From: Cohnella lupini
Lineage (GTDB): Bacteria > Bacillota > Bacilli > Paenibacillales > Paenibacillaceae
Assembly: GCF_003386205.1 (NCBI RefSeq)
Contig: NZ_QRDY01000003.1
Coordinates: 1 to 64,000 of the forward strand
DNA length: 64,000 bases
Direction of reading: 5' to 3'
The position numbers were made by a program, and so were the translations under genes. Of this stretch, positions 46,313-54,100 are shown in pieces (position 1 is the stretch's first letter; the number at the start of each line of letters is the position of its first letter). Below the pieces are notes generated by a model that saw only the letters and a list, made by a program, of their open reading frames with translations, was not told the DNA's origin and searched no databases.

Positions 46313-47863
46313 ATGAGAAAAATTTATATTTTCGATACGACGCTTCGGGACGGAGAACAATCTCCGGGTGTTAACCTGAATACGCAAGAGAAAGTTGAAA
46401 TCGCGCTGCAATTGGAGAAATTAGGCGTGGACCGCATAGAAGCCGGCTTCCCGGCCGCGTCGCCGGGCGATCTCGCCGCCGTTAACGCGGTAGCTAAGGC
46501 AGTCAAGAATGCGACCGTCATCGGCCTTGCCCGCTCGCGCGAGCCGGATATCGATGCCGTAAGGGAAGCGCTGAAAGGCGCTCAAGATCCGGGCATACAT
46601 TTATTCCTGGCTACTTCCCCCATTCACCGCAAGCATAAGCTGCGGATGGATAAGGACCAAGTGCTGGAAGCAGCGGAGAAGGCTATTCGTTATGCCAAGC
46701 AATACTTCGATAAAATCGAATTTTCACCGGAAGACGCCGGCCGCACGGAGCTTGATTATCTTTGCCAAGTGACGGAGATGGCGATCAATGCCGGCGCTAC
46801 GGTCGTGAATATTCCGGACACCGTAGGATATATGACCCCGCAGGAATTCGGTAACATCTTCAAAGTTCTGAAGGAAACGGTTCCGGGAATCGAGCGAATT
46901 CAATTGTCGGCGCACTGCCACGACGATCTAGGCATGGCGACGGCCAACGCGCTTGCGGCCATTCTTAACGGAGCGGACCAGGTGGAAGGTACGATCAACG
47001 GCATCGGGGAGCGGGCAGGGAACACCGCGCTTGAAGAGGTAGCTCTTACTCTTGCTACCCGCGCCGAATTCTTCCAAGCGACGACCTCGCTTAATCTCAA
47101 GGAAATCGCGCGCACGAGCCGTTTGGTCAGCAAGCTTACAGGCATGGTCGTTCCGGGCAATAAAGCAATCGTCGGCGCTAACGCCTTCGCGCATGAGTCC
47201 GGGATTCATCAGGATGGCATGCTGAAGGAGAAGACGACTTATGAGATCATCTCGCCGGATACGATCGGGCTGAGGGACAGCAAGCTAGTGCTGGGCAAAC
47301 ATTCCGGACGGCATGCGTTCCGCGAGAAGCTGATCGATCTCGGCTACGAGCAATTGACCGAGGAGCAAGTCAATGCGGCTTTCGGCAAGTTCAAGGACTT
47401 GGCGGATCGCAAGAAGAACGTAAGCGACGAGGATATCCGCGCTCTGCTCGAAGAGAAAATCATCGAGACTCCGGAAGTATTCGCGCTGGAACAGTTGGTC
47501 GTATCCTTCGACAGTCACGCAACCCCGACGGCTACGGTCGTTCTTAAGACCGCGCAAGGGATCGTGAAGAAGGAATCGGAAGGCAACGGTTCGGTAGACG
47601 CTATCTATCAAGCCATCGACGGTCTGACAGGCGAAGTGGTCGAACTAGACGATTATACGATTAAGTCGGTCACGGACGGTACGGATGCGCTCGGAGAGGT
47701 TCACGTCGTCTTGAAGCAAGGCGAATCGTCCGCGCAAGGACGCGGCGTAAGCACGGATATCCTGGAAGCAAGCGCACGGGCTTACGTGGATGCGCTGAAC
47801 AGGCTTATCGACAAGCGTAACGCTCCAACCCGCAATCGCCGGGACAATGTCACGTTGATCTAA
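46313..47863 (+). CDS. leuA: 2-isopropylmalate synthase
   Basis: The 516-residue enzyme condenses acetyl-CoA with 2-oxoisovalerate, the first leucine-specific step. Catalytic TIM barrel (about 1-290: IFDTTLRDGEQSPGVNL, the metal-binding LSAHCHDDLGMATAN, and the glycine-rich NGIGERAGNTALEE), linker, and C-terminal leucine-binding domain (about 380-500). The ATG at 46313 is 18 bases after GGAGG (46290-46294), unusually far, with no other in-frame start between; the start is set by homology to the invariant beginning. It has its own -10 box. Confidence 0.96.
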   Translation: MRKIYIFDTTLRDGEQSPGVNLNTQEKVEIALQLEKLGVDRIEAGFPAASPGDLAAVNAVAKAVKNATVIGLARSREPDIDAVREALKGAQDPGIHLFLATSPIHRKHKLRMDKDQVLEAAEKAIRYAKQYFDKIEFSPEDAGRTELDYLCQVTEMAINAGATVVNIPDTVGYMTPQEFGNIFKVLKETVPGIERIQLSAHCHDDLGMATANALAAILNGADQVEGTINGIGERAGNTALEEVALTLATRAEFFQATTSLNLKEIARTSRLVSKLTGMVVPGNKAIVGANAFAHESGIHQDGMLKEKTTYEIISPDTIGLRDSKLVLGKHSGRHAFREKLIDLGYEQLTEEQVNAAFGKFKDLADRKKNVSDEDIRALLEEKIIETPEVFALEQLVVSFDSHATPTATVVLKTAQGIVKKESEGNGSVDAIYQAIDGLTGEVVELDDYTIKSVTDGTDALGEVHVVLKQGESSAQGRGVSTDILEASARAYVDALNRLIDKRNAPTRNRRDNVTLI

Positions 47864-47887
47864 ACGTCCAGAAATGGGGAACGACAG

Positions 47888-49090
47888 ATGAAGTATCAAT
47901 TTTCCGCGAGGCTTGGAAGCTTCTCCTCTTCTGCGGTTCGTGAAATATTGAAGCTGACGCAAAGAAAATCGATTATTTCGTTCGCGGGCGGATTGCCGGC
48001 AGAGGAGCATTTTCCGGTTGCGGCTATCGGAGAAGCCTTCGAAAAAGTGCTCGCAGCCGGAAATAAGGCGTTGCAGTACGGCTTAACGGAGGGATACTTG
48101 CCTCTGCGGGAAAGCATTTGCGCCTGGATGGGACGCAAAGGGATATCGGTGACACCAGACGATATGCTTCTGACGACCGGTTCGCAACAAGCGATAGATC
48201 TTTTGTCTCGGATCTATATCGATGCGGGCGACGTTATTCTTGTAGAAAAACCGACTTATCTATCGGCGCTGCAAGTTTTCCGTTCTTATGGCGCGACGTT
48301 AGTTTCCGTGGATACGGACGAAGACGGGATGGATTTGGCGGATTTAGCCGCCAAGTTGAAGCAGCATACGCCTAAGATGGTATATGTGATTCCTACCTTC
48401 TCGAACCCGACCGGCAAGGCGTGGAGCATGGAACGTCGCTTGGGAGTGCTTAAGCTTTGCAGGGAAAGCGATACGTTGATCCTCGAGGACGATCCGTACG
48501 GAGAGCTTAAATTCGGAGATGCTTCGGTCCATTATCCGTCGCTGTTCTCACTGGATCAGCATCCGAGCGGCTCGTGCGTCGTATATACAAGCACCTTCTC
48601 CAAGACCGTTGCGCCTGCGTTGCGCACGGGGTGGGTTATGGCGGATCCGGACATCATCCGGCATATGGCTCGGGCAAAGCAAGCGGCGGACCTACACTCG
48701 AGCTCGCTCGATCAGCAAACGTTATACCAACTGATGGAGCACTTCGATCTGGACGGCCACATCGAGTTCGTTCGCAAGGAGTACGAGAAACGGATGCGTC
48801 AGATGGCGGATCTGCTTAGCGAGCAGCAGTGGCCGGGCGTAACTTGGAACGAGCCTAAGGGCGGCATGTTCTTCTGGCTGGAGTTGCCGGAATCGGTCGA
48901 CACGGCAGAACTGCTCAAGACGGCGGTCGACTTAGAGGTCGCCTTCGTACCGGGCATCTCTTTCTTCGCGGAAGAAAGCGCCAAGAAAAACACGATGCGC
49001 CTTAACTTTACGCATAACGATTACGAAGGAACGGTTAACGGAATGAAGCGCTTGAATCAAGCGATGGAGAGCGTCTTGGTCAAGCAATAA
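47888..49090 (+). CDS. PLP-dependent aminotransferase, class I/II (2-aminoadipate/aromatic type)
   Basis: The 400-residue aminotransferase has the SIISFAGGLPAEEHFP start typical of the LysN/2-aminoadipate and MocR-tail subgroup, substrate segment IPTFSNPTGKAWS, and the PLP lysine in TFSKTVAPALRTGW (about residue 239). It lacks a DNA-binding domain. It lies 25 bp after leuA and before leuB, so it may make leucine or valine from the oxo acids, or work on 2-aminoadipate. GGGGA lies before the ATG. It ends with a terminator. Confidence 0.9.
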   Translation: MKYQFSARLGSFSSSAVREILKLTQRKSIISFAGGLPAEEHFPVAAIGEAFEKVLAAGNKALQYGLTEGYLPLRESICAWMGRKGISVTPDDMLLTTGSQQAIDLLSRIYIDAGDVILVEKPTYLSALQVFRSYGATLVSVDTDEDGMDLADLAAKLKQHTPKMVYVIPTFSNPTGKAWSMERRLGVLKLCRESDTLILEDDPYGELKFGDASVHYPSLFSLDQHPSGSCVVYTSTFSKTVAPALRTGWVMADPDIIRHMARAKQAADLHSSSLDQQTLYQLMEHFDLDGHIEFVRKEYEKRMRQMADLLSEQQWPGVTWNEPKGGMFFWLELPESVDTAELLKTAVDLEVAFVPGISFFAEESAKKNTMRLNFTHNDYEGTVNGMKRLNQAMESVLVKQ

Positions 49091-49102
49091 CGATGGAATG
49101 CG

Positions 49103-49133
49103 AAGAGATTATGCCTAGGCATAATCTCTTTCT
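49103..49133. terminator. Rho-independent terminator after aminotransferase gene
   Basis: AAGAGATTATGCC (49103-49115) pairs with GGCATAATCTCTT (49118-49130) around a TA loop, followed by TTT. Confidence 0.88.
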
Positions 49134-49255
49134 GCTATTACTGCTTACATCCACCATAGCCTCTCGCTAAGGCAGCCCTTAATGGTACGGCGTGCCGTTA
49201 AGTCACCTCAATTGTTCATAGTCAATGCCTATAGAAATCATAGTTATTATCTATT

Positions 49256-49283
49256 TTGACAATGGGGGCAAATGTACTACAAT
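49256..49283 (+). promoter_or_regulatory. Promoter of leuB
   Basis: TTGACA (49256-49261), 16-bp spacer, TACAAT (49278-49283), about 50 bases before the leuB start. leuB is thus transcribed apart from leuA. Confidence 0.82.
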
Positions 49284-49337
49284 TGAGAGAAGGTCTCAAT
49301 GGACAACCTATACCCAAAATTGGAGTGAATCATAACC

Positions 49338-50417
49338 ATGTCGGAAGTTAAAAAAATCGCGGTTATCGCCGGCGACGGAATCGGCCCGGAAGTCGTAGCG
49401 GAAGCGGAGAAAGTTCTTAAGCGCACGGAGGAATTGTTCGGTTTCAAATTCGAGCTAGAGCACGGCTTGTTCGGCGGGATCGCCATCGATGAAAGAGGCA
49501 CGCCGTTGCCGCAAGATACGCTGGAAATGTGCCGCAACGCGGATGCCGTTCTGCTTGGCGCCGTCGGCGGTCCGAAATGGGACAACAACTCCAAGGAGCT
49601 TCGTCCGGAAACGGGATTGCTCGGCATTCGTAAAGCTTTGGGCTTATTCTCCAACATCCGTCCGGCAGTCGTATTCGATTGCTTGAAAGACGCGTCTACG
49701 TTGAAACCGGAAGTGCTAGAAGGCACGGACCTAATCGTCGTTCGCGAGCTTACTGGCGGTATCTACTTCGGAGAGAAATTCCGTCGCGAAGGCCCTTTCG
49801 GCGAAGAGGCGGTGGATACTTGCGTCTATAACGTAACCGAAATCGAACGGATCGTTCGCCAAGCATTCGAAGTCGCACAGAAGCGCAGCAAACGTCTGGC
49901 ATCGGTCGATAAAGCGAACGTATTGGAAACCTCGCGCCTTTGGAGAGAAACGGTAAACCGTATCGCTCCCGAATACGCGGACGTGGAAGTCGAGCACGTT
50001 CTCGTGGATAATTGCGCTATGCAACTGTTGCGTCGCCCTTCGAGCTTCGACGTTATCGTAACGGAAAATATGTTCGGAGATATTCTAAGCGACGAAGCTG
50101 CAATGTTGACGGGTTCCATCGGCATGTTATCCTCCGCTTCGTTAGGCGAAGGCAGCTTCGGATTGTACGAGCCCGTACACGGTTCCGCGCCGGATATCGC
50201 GGGACAAGGCATTTCCAATCCTATCGCGACCATCCTCTCCGTAGCGCTTATGTTCCGCCTCACTTTCGGATACGAAGAAGCGGCAACGGCCATCGAGACC
50301 GCGGTTAAGAACGTTCTTGACGCCGGACACCGTACTGGCGACATAGCGGTAGACAAGAGCAAAGCAATCGGTACGACGGCAATGGGCGACTTGATCGTAG
50401 CCGCAATTACTCGTTAA
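49338..50417 (+). CDS. leuB: 3-isopropylmalate dehydrogenase
   Basis: The 359-residue enzyme oxidises 3-isopropylmalate with NAD in leucine synthesis. Visible: [14 protein letters not shown], the substrate motif [14 protein letters not shown] (about 134-147), [13 protein letters not shown], and the NAD site [18 protein letters not shown] (about 273-290). The ATG has GGAG 12 bases upstream. leuC and leuD do not follow and are not in the window. The gene has its own promoter; its stop touches a PerR box. Confidence 0.97.
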   Translation: MSEVKKIAVIAGDGIGPEVVAEAEKVLKRTEELFGFKFELEHGLFGGIAIDERGTPLPQDTLEMCRNADAVLLGAVGGPKWDNNSKELRPETGLLGIRKALGLFSNIRPAVVFDCLKDASTLKPEVLEGTDLIVVRELTGGIYFGEKFRREGPFGEEAVDTCVYNVTEIERIVRQAFEVAQKRSKRLASVDKANVLETSRLWRETVNRIAPEYADVEVEHVLVDNCAMQLLRRPSSFDVIVTENMFGDILSDEAAMLTGSIGMLSSASLGEGSFGLYEPVHGSAPDIAGQGISNPIATILSVALMFRLTFGYEEAATAIETAVKNVLDAGHRTGDIAVDKSKAIGTTAMGDLIVAAITR

Positions 50418-50432
50418 TTATAATAATTATAA
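50418..50432 (+). promoter_or_regulatory. Consensus PerR box upstream of peroxiredoxin gene
   Basis: TTATAATAATTATAA is an exact 7-1-7 match to the Bacillus PerR box consensus. It starts immediately after the leuB stop codon and lies 19 bases upstream of the -35 of the peroxiredoxin promoter. PerR is a peroxide-sensing Fur-family repressor; the upstream position leaves open repression by wrapping or a second promoter. Confidence 0.85.
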
Positions 50433-50451
50433 AAAAGGAATTGTTATCATC

Positions 50452-50480
50452 TTGACTAGCTTGTCCGCGAATGGTACGAT
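50452..50480 (+). promoter_or_regulatory. Promoter of the peroxiredoxin gene
   Basis: TTGACT (50452-50457), 17-bp spacer, TACGAT (50475-50480), about 65 bases before the start codon. Confidence 0.82.
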
Positions 50481-50546
50481 TTTTGTCGAGAGATCGAATC
50501 AGAAAGCACTAGCAATAAGGCTGGGCTTATGGGAGGTAATTGGAAG

Positions 50547-51095
50547 ATGGCAGAGCGTTTGGTAGGTCGCCAGGCACCGGATTTCACTTTGGAGACGGCT
50601 AACGGAGACGGCAAAGAGTTCGGTAAAGTATCCTTGTCCGATTACAGCGGCAAATGGTTGGTATTGTATTTCTACCCATTGGATTTCACATTCGTATGCC
50701 CGACGGAAATTACGGCTCTTTCCGAAGCGAACGACGTATTCAAAGGTTTGAATACGGAAGTTCTCGGCGTCAGCGTAGATAGCAAGCATAGTCACCGTGC
50801 ATGGATTAACACGGCTAAGAACGATAATGGTCTTGGCCAACTGAATCATCCGCTTGGCGCTGACATCACGAAACAAGTCGCTCGCGACTATGGCGTCCTG
50901 ATCGAAGAAGAAGGAATCGCGCTTCGCGGTTTGTTCATCATCAATCCGGAAGGCGAATTGAAATACCAAGTCGTTAACCATAACGATGTAGGCCGCAGCG
51001 TGGAAGAAACTCTTCGCGTTCTGCAAGCTCTGCAATCCGGCGGATTGTGCCCAATGAACTGGAAAGCGGGCGACAAGCACCTCGTCGCTAAGTAA
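50547..51095 (+). CDS. Peroxiredoxin (AhpC/TSA type, 2-Cys)
   Basis: The 182-residue protein reduces hydrogen peroxide and alkyl hydroperoxides. It has the catalytic motif YPLDFTFVCPTEI (peroxidatic Cys about residue 50) and a C-terminal Cys in GGLCPMNWKAGD (about 168), with HRAWINT in between, as in Bacillus YkuU/AhpC-like enzymes. ATG 50529 lies before GGAGG, so ATG 50547, ten bases after it, is chosen. A consensus PerR box and a good promoter lie upstream. No ahpF follows, so thioredoxin is the probable reductant. Confidence 0.94.
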   Translation: MAERLVGRQAPDFTLETANGDGKEFGKVSLSDYSGKWLVLYFYPLDFTFVCPTEITALSEANDVFKGLNTEVLGVSVDSKHSHRAWINTAKNDNGLGQLNHPLGADITKQVARDYGVLIEEEGIALRGLFIINPEGELKYQVVNHNDVGRSVEETLRVLQALQSGGLCPMNWKAGDKHLVAK

Positions 51096-51112
51096 TCATT
51101 AGAATAACCCGC

Positions 51113-51146
51113 AAGCTCCTCGGAACTTCGTTCCGGGGAGCTTTTT
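51113..51146 (+). terminator. Rho-independent terminator after peroxiredoxin gene
   Basis: AAGCTCCTCGGAAC (51113-51126) pairs with GTTCCGGGGAGCTT (51130-51143), TTC loop, then T residues. Confidence 0.92.
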
Positions 51147-51240
51147 GAACTATTTACCTATATTTGTGGCAGGAATTGTGTTTATGGGTAGAGAATATAG
51201 TGAGAAGAATAAATGATGCTGATTTAAAGGAGGGAAGGCG

Positions 51241-51666
51241 ATGAGCTTTTGCTGTGGAGCCAGCATGATTGGAACCAAAGGGACGTTGAAACACTACCGG
51301 ACGCGAATCCATAACGTGCCCATTTTATTTTGTCCGGTTTGTCACCGTATCGAAGTGCACTATTTGGTGGAGAACGAATACGAAATATTGGCCGAATACG
51401 CGCATGGCGACGGAGCATCAGAAGTCGACTTCCATGACTATGTCGATGAATCCGACAAAGCCCTCCACGAGAATTGCGTAAATAATGAAGACGAGGACCC
51501 GATGCAGATCGTGCAGAGTCAGATCGATATGTCGCTTGACCTCATGACCTTCGCCAAGGAGATCGCCGACAGCGAATGGGAACAGCAATTGAAGAAACGA
51601 CTGATCGTATTAAGCCAACGGCGCCATAAGTTGAAATTGAAACGAACTCCAGGAGGCACGATTTAA
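51241..51666 (+). CDS. Hypothetical protein with two Cys pairs (zinc-ribbon-like)
   Basis: Unknown 141-residue cytoplasmic protein. The N-terminus has CC at 4-5 and CPVC near residues 31-34, which could bind zinc like YgiT-type ribbons; the middle is acidic (about 50-90), and the C-terminal 35 residues are a basic helix (EQQLKKRLIVLSQRRHKLKLK). GGAGGG lies 7 bases before ATG 51241. It is flanked by terminators and is a single gene ahead of sigI. Confidence 0.72.
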   Translation: MSFCCGASMIGTKGTLKHYRTRIHNVPILFCPVCHRIEVHYLVENEYEILAEYAHGDGASEVDFHDYVDESDKALHENCVNNEDEDPMQIVQSQIDMSLDLMTFAKEIADSEWEQQLKKRLIVLSQRRHKLKLKRTPGGTI

Positions 51667-51701
51667 GCCTATTGCTGGTTTAAGTATAGGAAGAAGTACC
51701 G

Positions 51702-51746
51702 AGGACTGCCCTTAAGTAGATCTCTTCTGCTGAGGGCGGTCTTTTA
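51702..51746 (+). terminator. Rho-independent terminator
   Basis: GACTGCCCTTA (51704-51714) pairs with TGAGGGCGGTC (51731-51741), two wobble pairs, then TTTTA. Confidence 0.75.
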
Positions 51747-51762
51747 TATTTATTGGCGGGGT

Positions 51763-51791
51763 ACCCCCTCAAATAACGATATGCGTACGAA
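51763..51791 (+). promoter_or_regulatory. SigI-type promoter upstream of sigI
   Basis: ACCCCC (51763-51768) and CGAA (51788-51791) match the -35 and -10 elements reported for SigI-dependent promoters. They lie 25 bases before the sigI start, so sigI-rsgI is probably autoregulated. No SigA-type pair is equally good here. Confidence 0.65.
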
Positions 51792-51815
51792 TGTTTATGA
51801 ATGTGGGGTGAGCGA

Positions 51816-52619
51816 GTGCTGCTCGTACTTTTCAAAAAATGGTTGAACCCTTCTGGCAAAGCGACCCGAGTCCCGACCGAAGAGACATTACCGGAACGGC
51901 AAGTGGAGCGAATACAGAACGGGGACCAAGAACTGCGAAATGAGCTGATTCGTCAGTATCATCCATACATATTAAAGACAACCAGCCGGTTTTTCCGCCG
52001 ATATGTCGATCCAAAGCTGGACGATGCGTATAGCATCGCATTAGCCGCGTTCGACGAAGCGATTACCCGTTTTTCTCCCGATGGCGGCAGGTTGTTTTTG
52101 GGTTTCGCGGAAACGGTCATTACTCGAAGACTAATCGATTTCGTGCGGCAGGAAAGCAGGCATGCATCCGTTGTCCCTTATAGCGCGTTCGATTCCTCCT
52201 CCGACGATGAGGAAGGCACGACGAATCGGGTGGAAGTCGTTCAGGCGATGCAAGCTTTCGACCAAGAACGATCCGCGGAGGAGCGAAAGCTGGAAATTAC
52301 GGCTTTGTCGGAAGAGATGACGTTGTACGGCATTTCGTTCGACGATTTAGTCGACCATTCTCCGCGCCATCAAGATTCCAGAAAAACGTTGCTAAGGATG
52401 GGCAGAAGGCTGGCGAGCGAAGAGACCATGTTTCGGTTTCTTACCGAAAAGCGCCAGTTGCCCATTAAGGAATTGTGCGAAGCCGAGCAAGTTTCGCGCA
52501 AGACGGCGGAGCGCCATCGCAAATATTTGATCGCGGTAAGCTTGATCGCATACGGAACTTATCCTTTTTTGCAAGAATATATCGGCTTGGATCAAGACGG
52601 GAAGGAGGAAACATCATGA
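51816..52619 (+). CDS. sigI: RNA polymerase sigma factor SigI
   Basis: The 267-residue factor belongs to the SigI group, linked to heat and envelope stress in Bacillus and to polysaccharide sensing in clostridia. A sigma-70 region 2-like segment is visible at about 30-105 (LIRQYHPYILKTTSRFF, DDAYSIALAAFDEAI), and the SigI-specific C-terminal domain contains a helix-turn-helix (LPIKELCEAEQVSRKTAERHRKYL, about 215-240). ATG 51801 has no ribosome site; GTG 51816 follows GGGGTGA by six bases. It overlaps rsgI as ATGA. Confidence 0.93.
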   Translation: MLLVLFKKWLNPSGKATRVPTEETLPERQVERIQNGDQELRNELIRQYHPYILKTTSRFFRRYVDPKLDDAYSIALAAFDEAITRFSPDGGRLFLGFAETVITRRLIDFVRQESRHASVVPYSAFDSSSDDEEGTTNRVEVVQAMQAFDQERSAEERKLEITALSEEMTLYGISFDDLVDHSPRHQDSRKTLLRMGRRLASEETMFRFLTEKRQLPIKELCEAEQVSRKTAERHRKYLIAVSLIAYGTYPFLQEYIGLDQDGKEETS

Positions 52620-53920
52620 ACAGCGGAACGATAATGTCTTTGAACAAAAGAACGGCAGTCGTACTGACTCAGGACGGACAATTTATTCGCGTAAAAAGAT
52701 TAGCGGGCTTCGAGGTTGGAGCAGAGATTTCAGGGTTAAAGGTTGTTCGCGCGAATCCCCGGGTTCGACGGAGAATATGGCAAGGCGGCGCAATGGCATC
52801 GGCCATGCTGCTCGTTCTATTCGCTTTCTTGGTGTTTCGCGCTCCGCCCGTCGTGGCTTACGTAACGATGGATATTAACCCCAGCATCGAGTTGGGCTTG
52901 GATGCCAAAGAACGGGTTCGCGAGCTTCGCGCCGTAAACTCGGAGGCGCAGACGCTAATTGAAGGAATGAAATATCGGGGACGAAATTTAGAGACGGTGA
53001 TGAATGAACTGGCTCTTAGGCTGGTAGAAGAGCATGCCATAACATTAGGCAAAGGAGAAATCGTCATTGCCAGCGTTCCCGTGAAATCGTTGACCAAACA
53101 GTGGGAGAACGCGGTGACCGGCAAAATCACGCGAATTCTGAACGATGCCTCGCAGCAGGACGATCCTGCGAATACGACGAAGCTGGATGTCACGACGGTT
53201 TCCTTGCCCGCGGAAGTCAGGGATGAAGCAACGGCCAACGGCGTATCCTCCGGCAAAATGGCATTCTGGCTCGTTTCGGAAAGCCAAGGTCGCGATGTAA
53301 CGCTCGAAAGGATAAAAAACGAATCGTTGACGGATATCGCAGCCGAGTGGGGCGGGGTCCATAAAGTAATGAGCAAATACGAGGATAAACAGGAAATCTC
53401 GGACGACAAAGGCGACAAAGGCGTCAAGAACGGCAAGGACGACGACAAAGGCGACAAAGGCGTCAAGAACGGCAAGGACGACAAGGATGACAAAGGCGTC
53501 AAGGCTGGTAAGGACGACAAGGATGACAAAGGCGTCAAGGCTGGTAAGGACGACAAGGATGACAAAGGCAACAAAATAAATGTCGGTAAGGACGGAGGCA
53601 AGGGCGGAGACTTTAGCAAGGATGAGAAGAACGACGACAAGAAGAACGACGAAAAGGACAATGACAAGCATGTTCGTGGTCCTAATAAAGAGGATTCGAA
53701 TACGAACTACGGGAAAGACAACGACGACAGGCCAGGCCATAACGGCAAAGGCGACAATAGCAGGGGCGCCGACAATAAGGATAAACGTGACAACGATATT
53801 GATCATTACGGAAATGATCGTAACGACAACAAGTTTGACGAGAGCCATAAAAATAATTGGAAACGACTGCTGGATAAAGTTAAAAATAACGATAAGGACG
53901 AGAATAGAAAGCATAGATAA
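52616..53920 (+). CDS. rsgI: Anti-sigma-I factor RsgI with Lys/Asp repeat tail
   Basis: The 434-residue protein has an N-terminal cytoplasmic RsgI domain that binds SigI (about 1-50), one transmembrane helix (about 58-76), and an extracytoplasmic domain beginning VVAYVTMDINPSIELGLD. Asn88-Pro89 in DINPS is the bond where RsgI proteins cleave themselves, which allows shedding and signalling. After about residue 260 there is no carbohydrate-binding domain but repeats of DDKDDKGVKAGK type and a Lys/Asp/Asn-rich end. GGAAGGAGG sits six bases before ATG 52616; the start overlaps sigI. What the tail senses is unknown. Confidence 0.92.
   Translation: MNSGTIMSLNKRTAVVLTQDGQFIRVKRLAGFEVGAEISGLKVVRANPRVRRRIWQGGAMASAMLLVLFAFLVFRAPPVVAYVTMDINPSIELGLDAKERVRELRAVNSEAQTLIEGMKYRGRNLETVMNELALRLVEEHAITLGKGEIVIASVPVKSLTKQWENAVTGKITRILNDASQQDDPANTTKLDVTTVSLPAEVRDEATANGVSSGKMAFWLVSESQGRDVTLERIKNESLTDIAAEWGGVHKVMSKYEDKQEISDDKGDKGVKNGKDDDKGDKGVKNGKDDKDDKGVKAGKDDKDDKGVKAGKDDKDDKGNKINVGKDGGKGGDFSKDEKNDDKKNDEKDNDKHVRGPNKEDSNTNYGKDNDDRPGHNGKGDNSRGADNKDKRDNDIDHYGNDRNDNKFDESHKNNWKRLLDKVKNNDKDENRKHR
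53402..53585 (+). repeat. Tandem 36-39 bp repeats coding the RsgI tail
   Basis: Five units, the first two spaced 39 bp and the next 36 bp, encode about residues 263-325 (DDKGDKGVKNGK, then DDKDDKGVKAGK). All keep the reading frame, and units within each type are almost identical, so the tract probably changes length between strains. Confidence 0.9.
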
Positions 53921-54100
53921 GCGTTCTTTCGCTTCTTTTACCGATGCCGTTCTATAATCCATCAAGGTATAACAAGTAACTTCAATGTTCGCTAAAGTCC
54001 GACAACTTCTCCCGTTGACAGTTATCATCATTAATAGCTATGATTTGATTAATCTTGATCTTTGCCTTTTTACCAGCGCCGGAGATGGGGGAATTCTCGA

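Noticed and set aside
53402-53585. Repeats as a CRISPR array
   Set aside because: Units are contiguous, in frame and without unique spacers; they are coding tandem repeats.
53045-54031. 328-codon minus-strand open frame rich in Val, Ile and Phe
   Set aside because: It is the mirror of the Lys/Asp repeats of rsgI, giving false membrane-like character.
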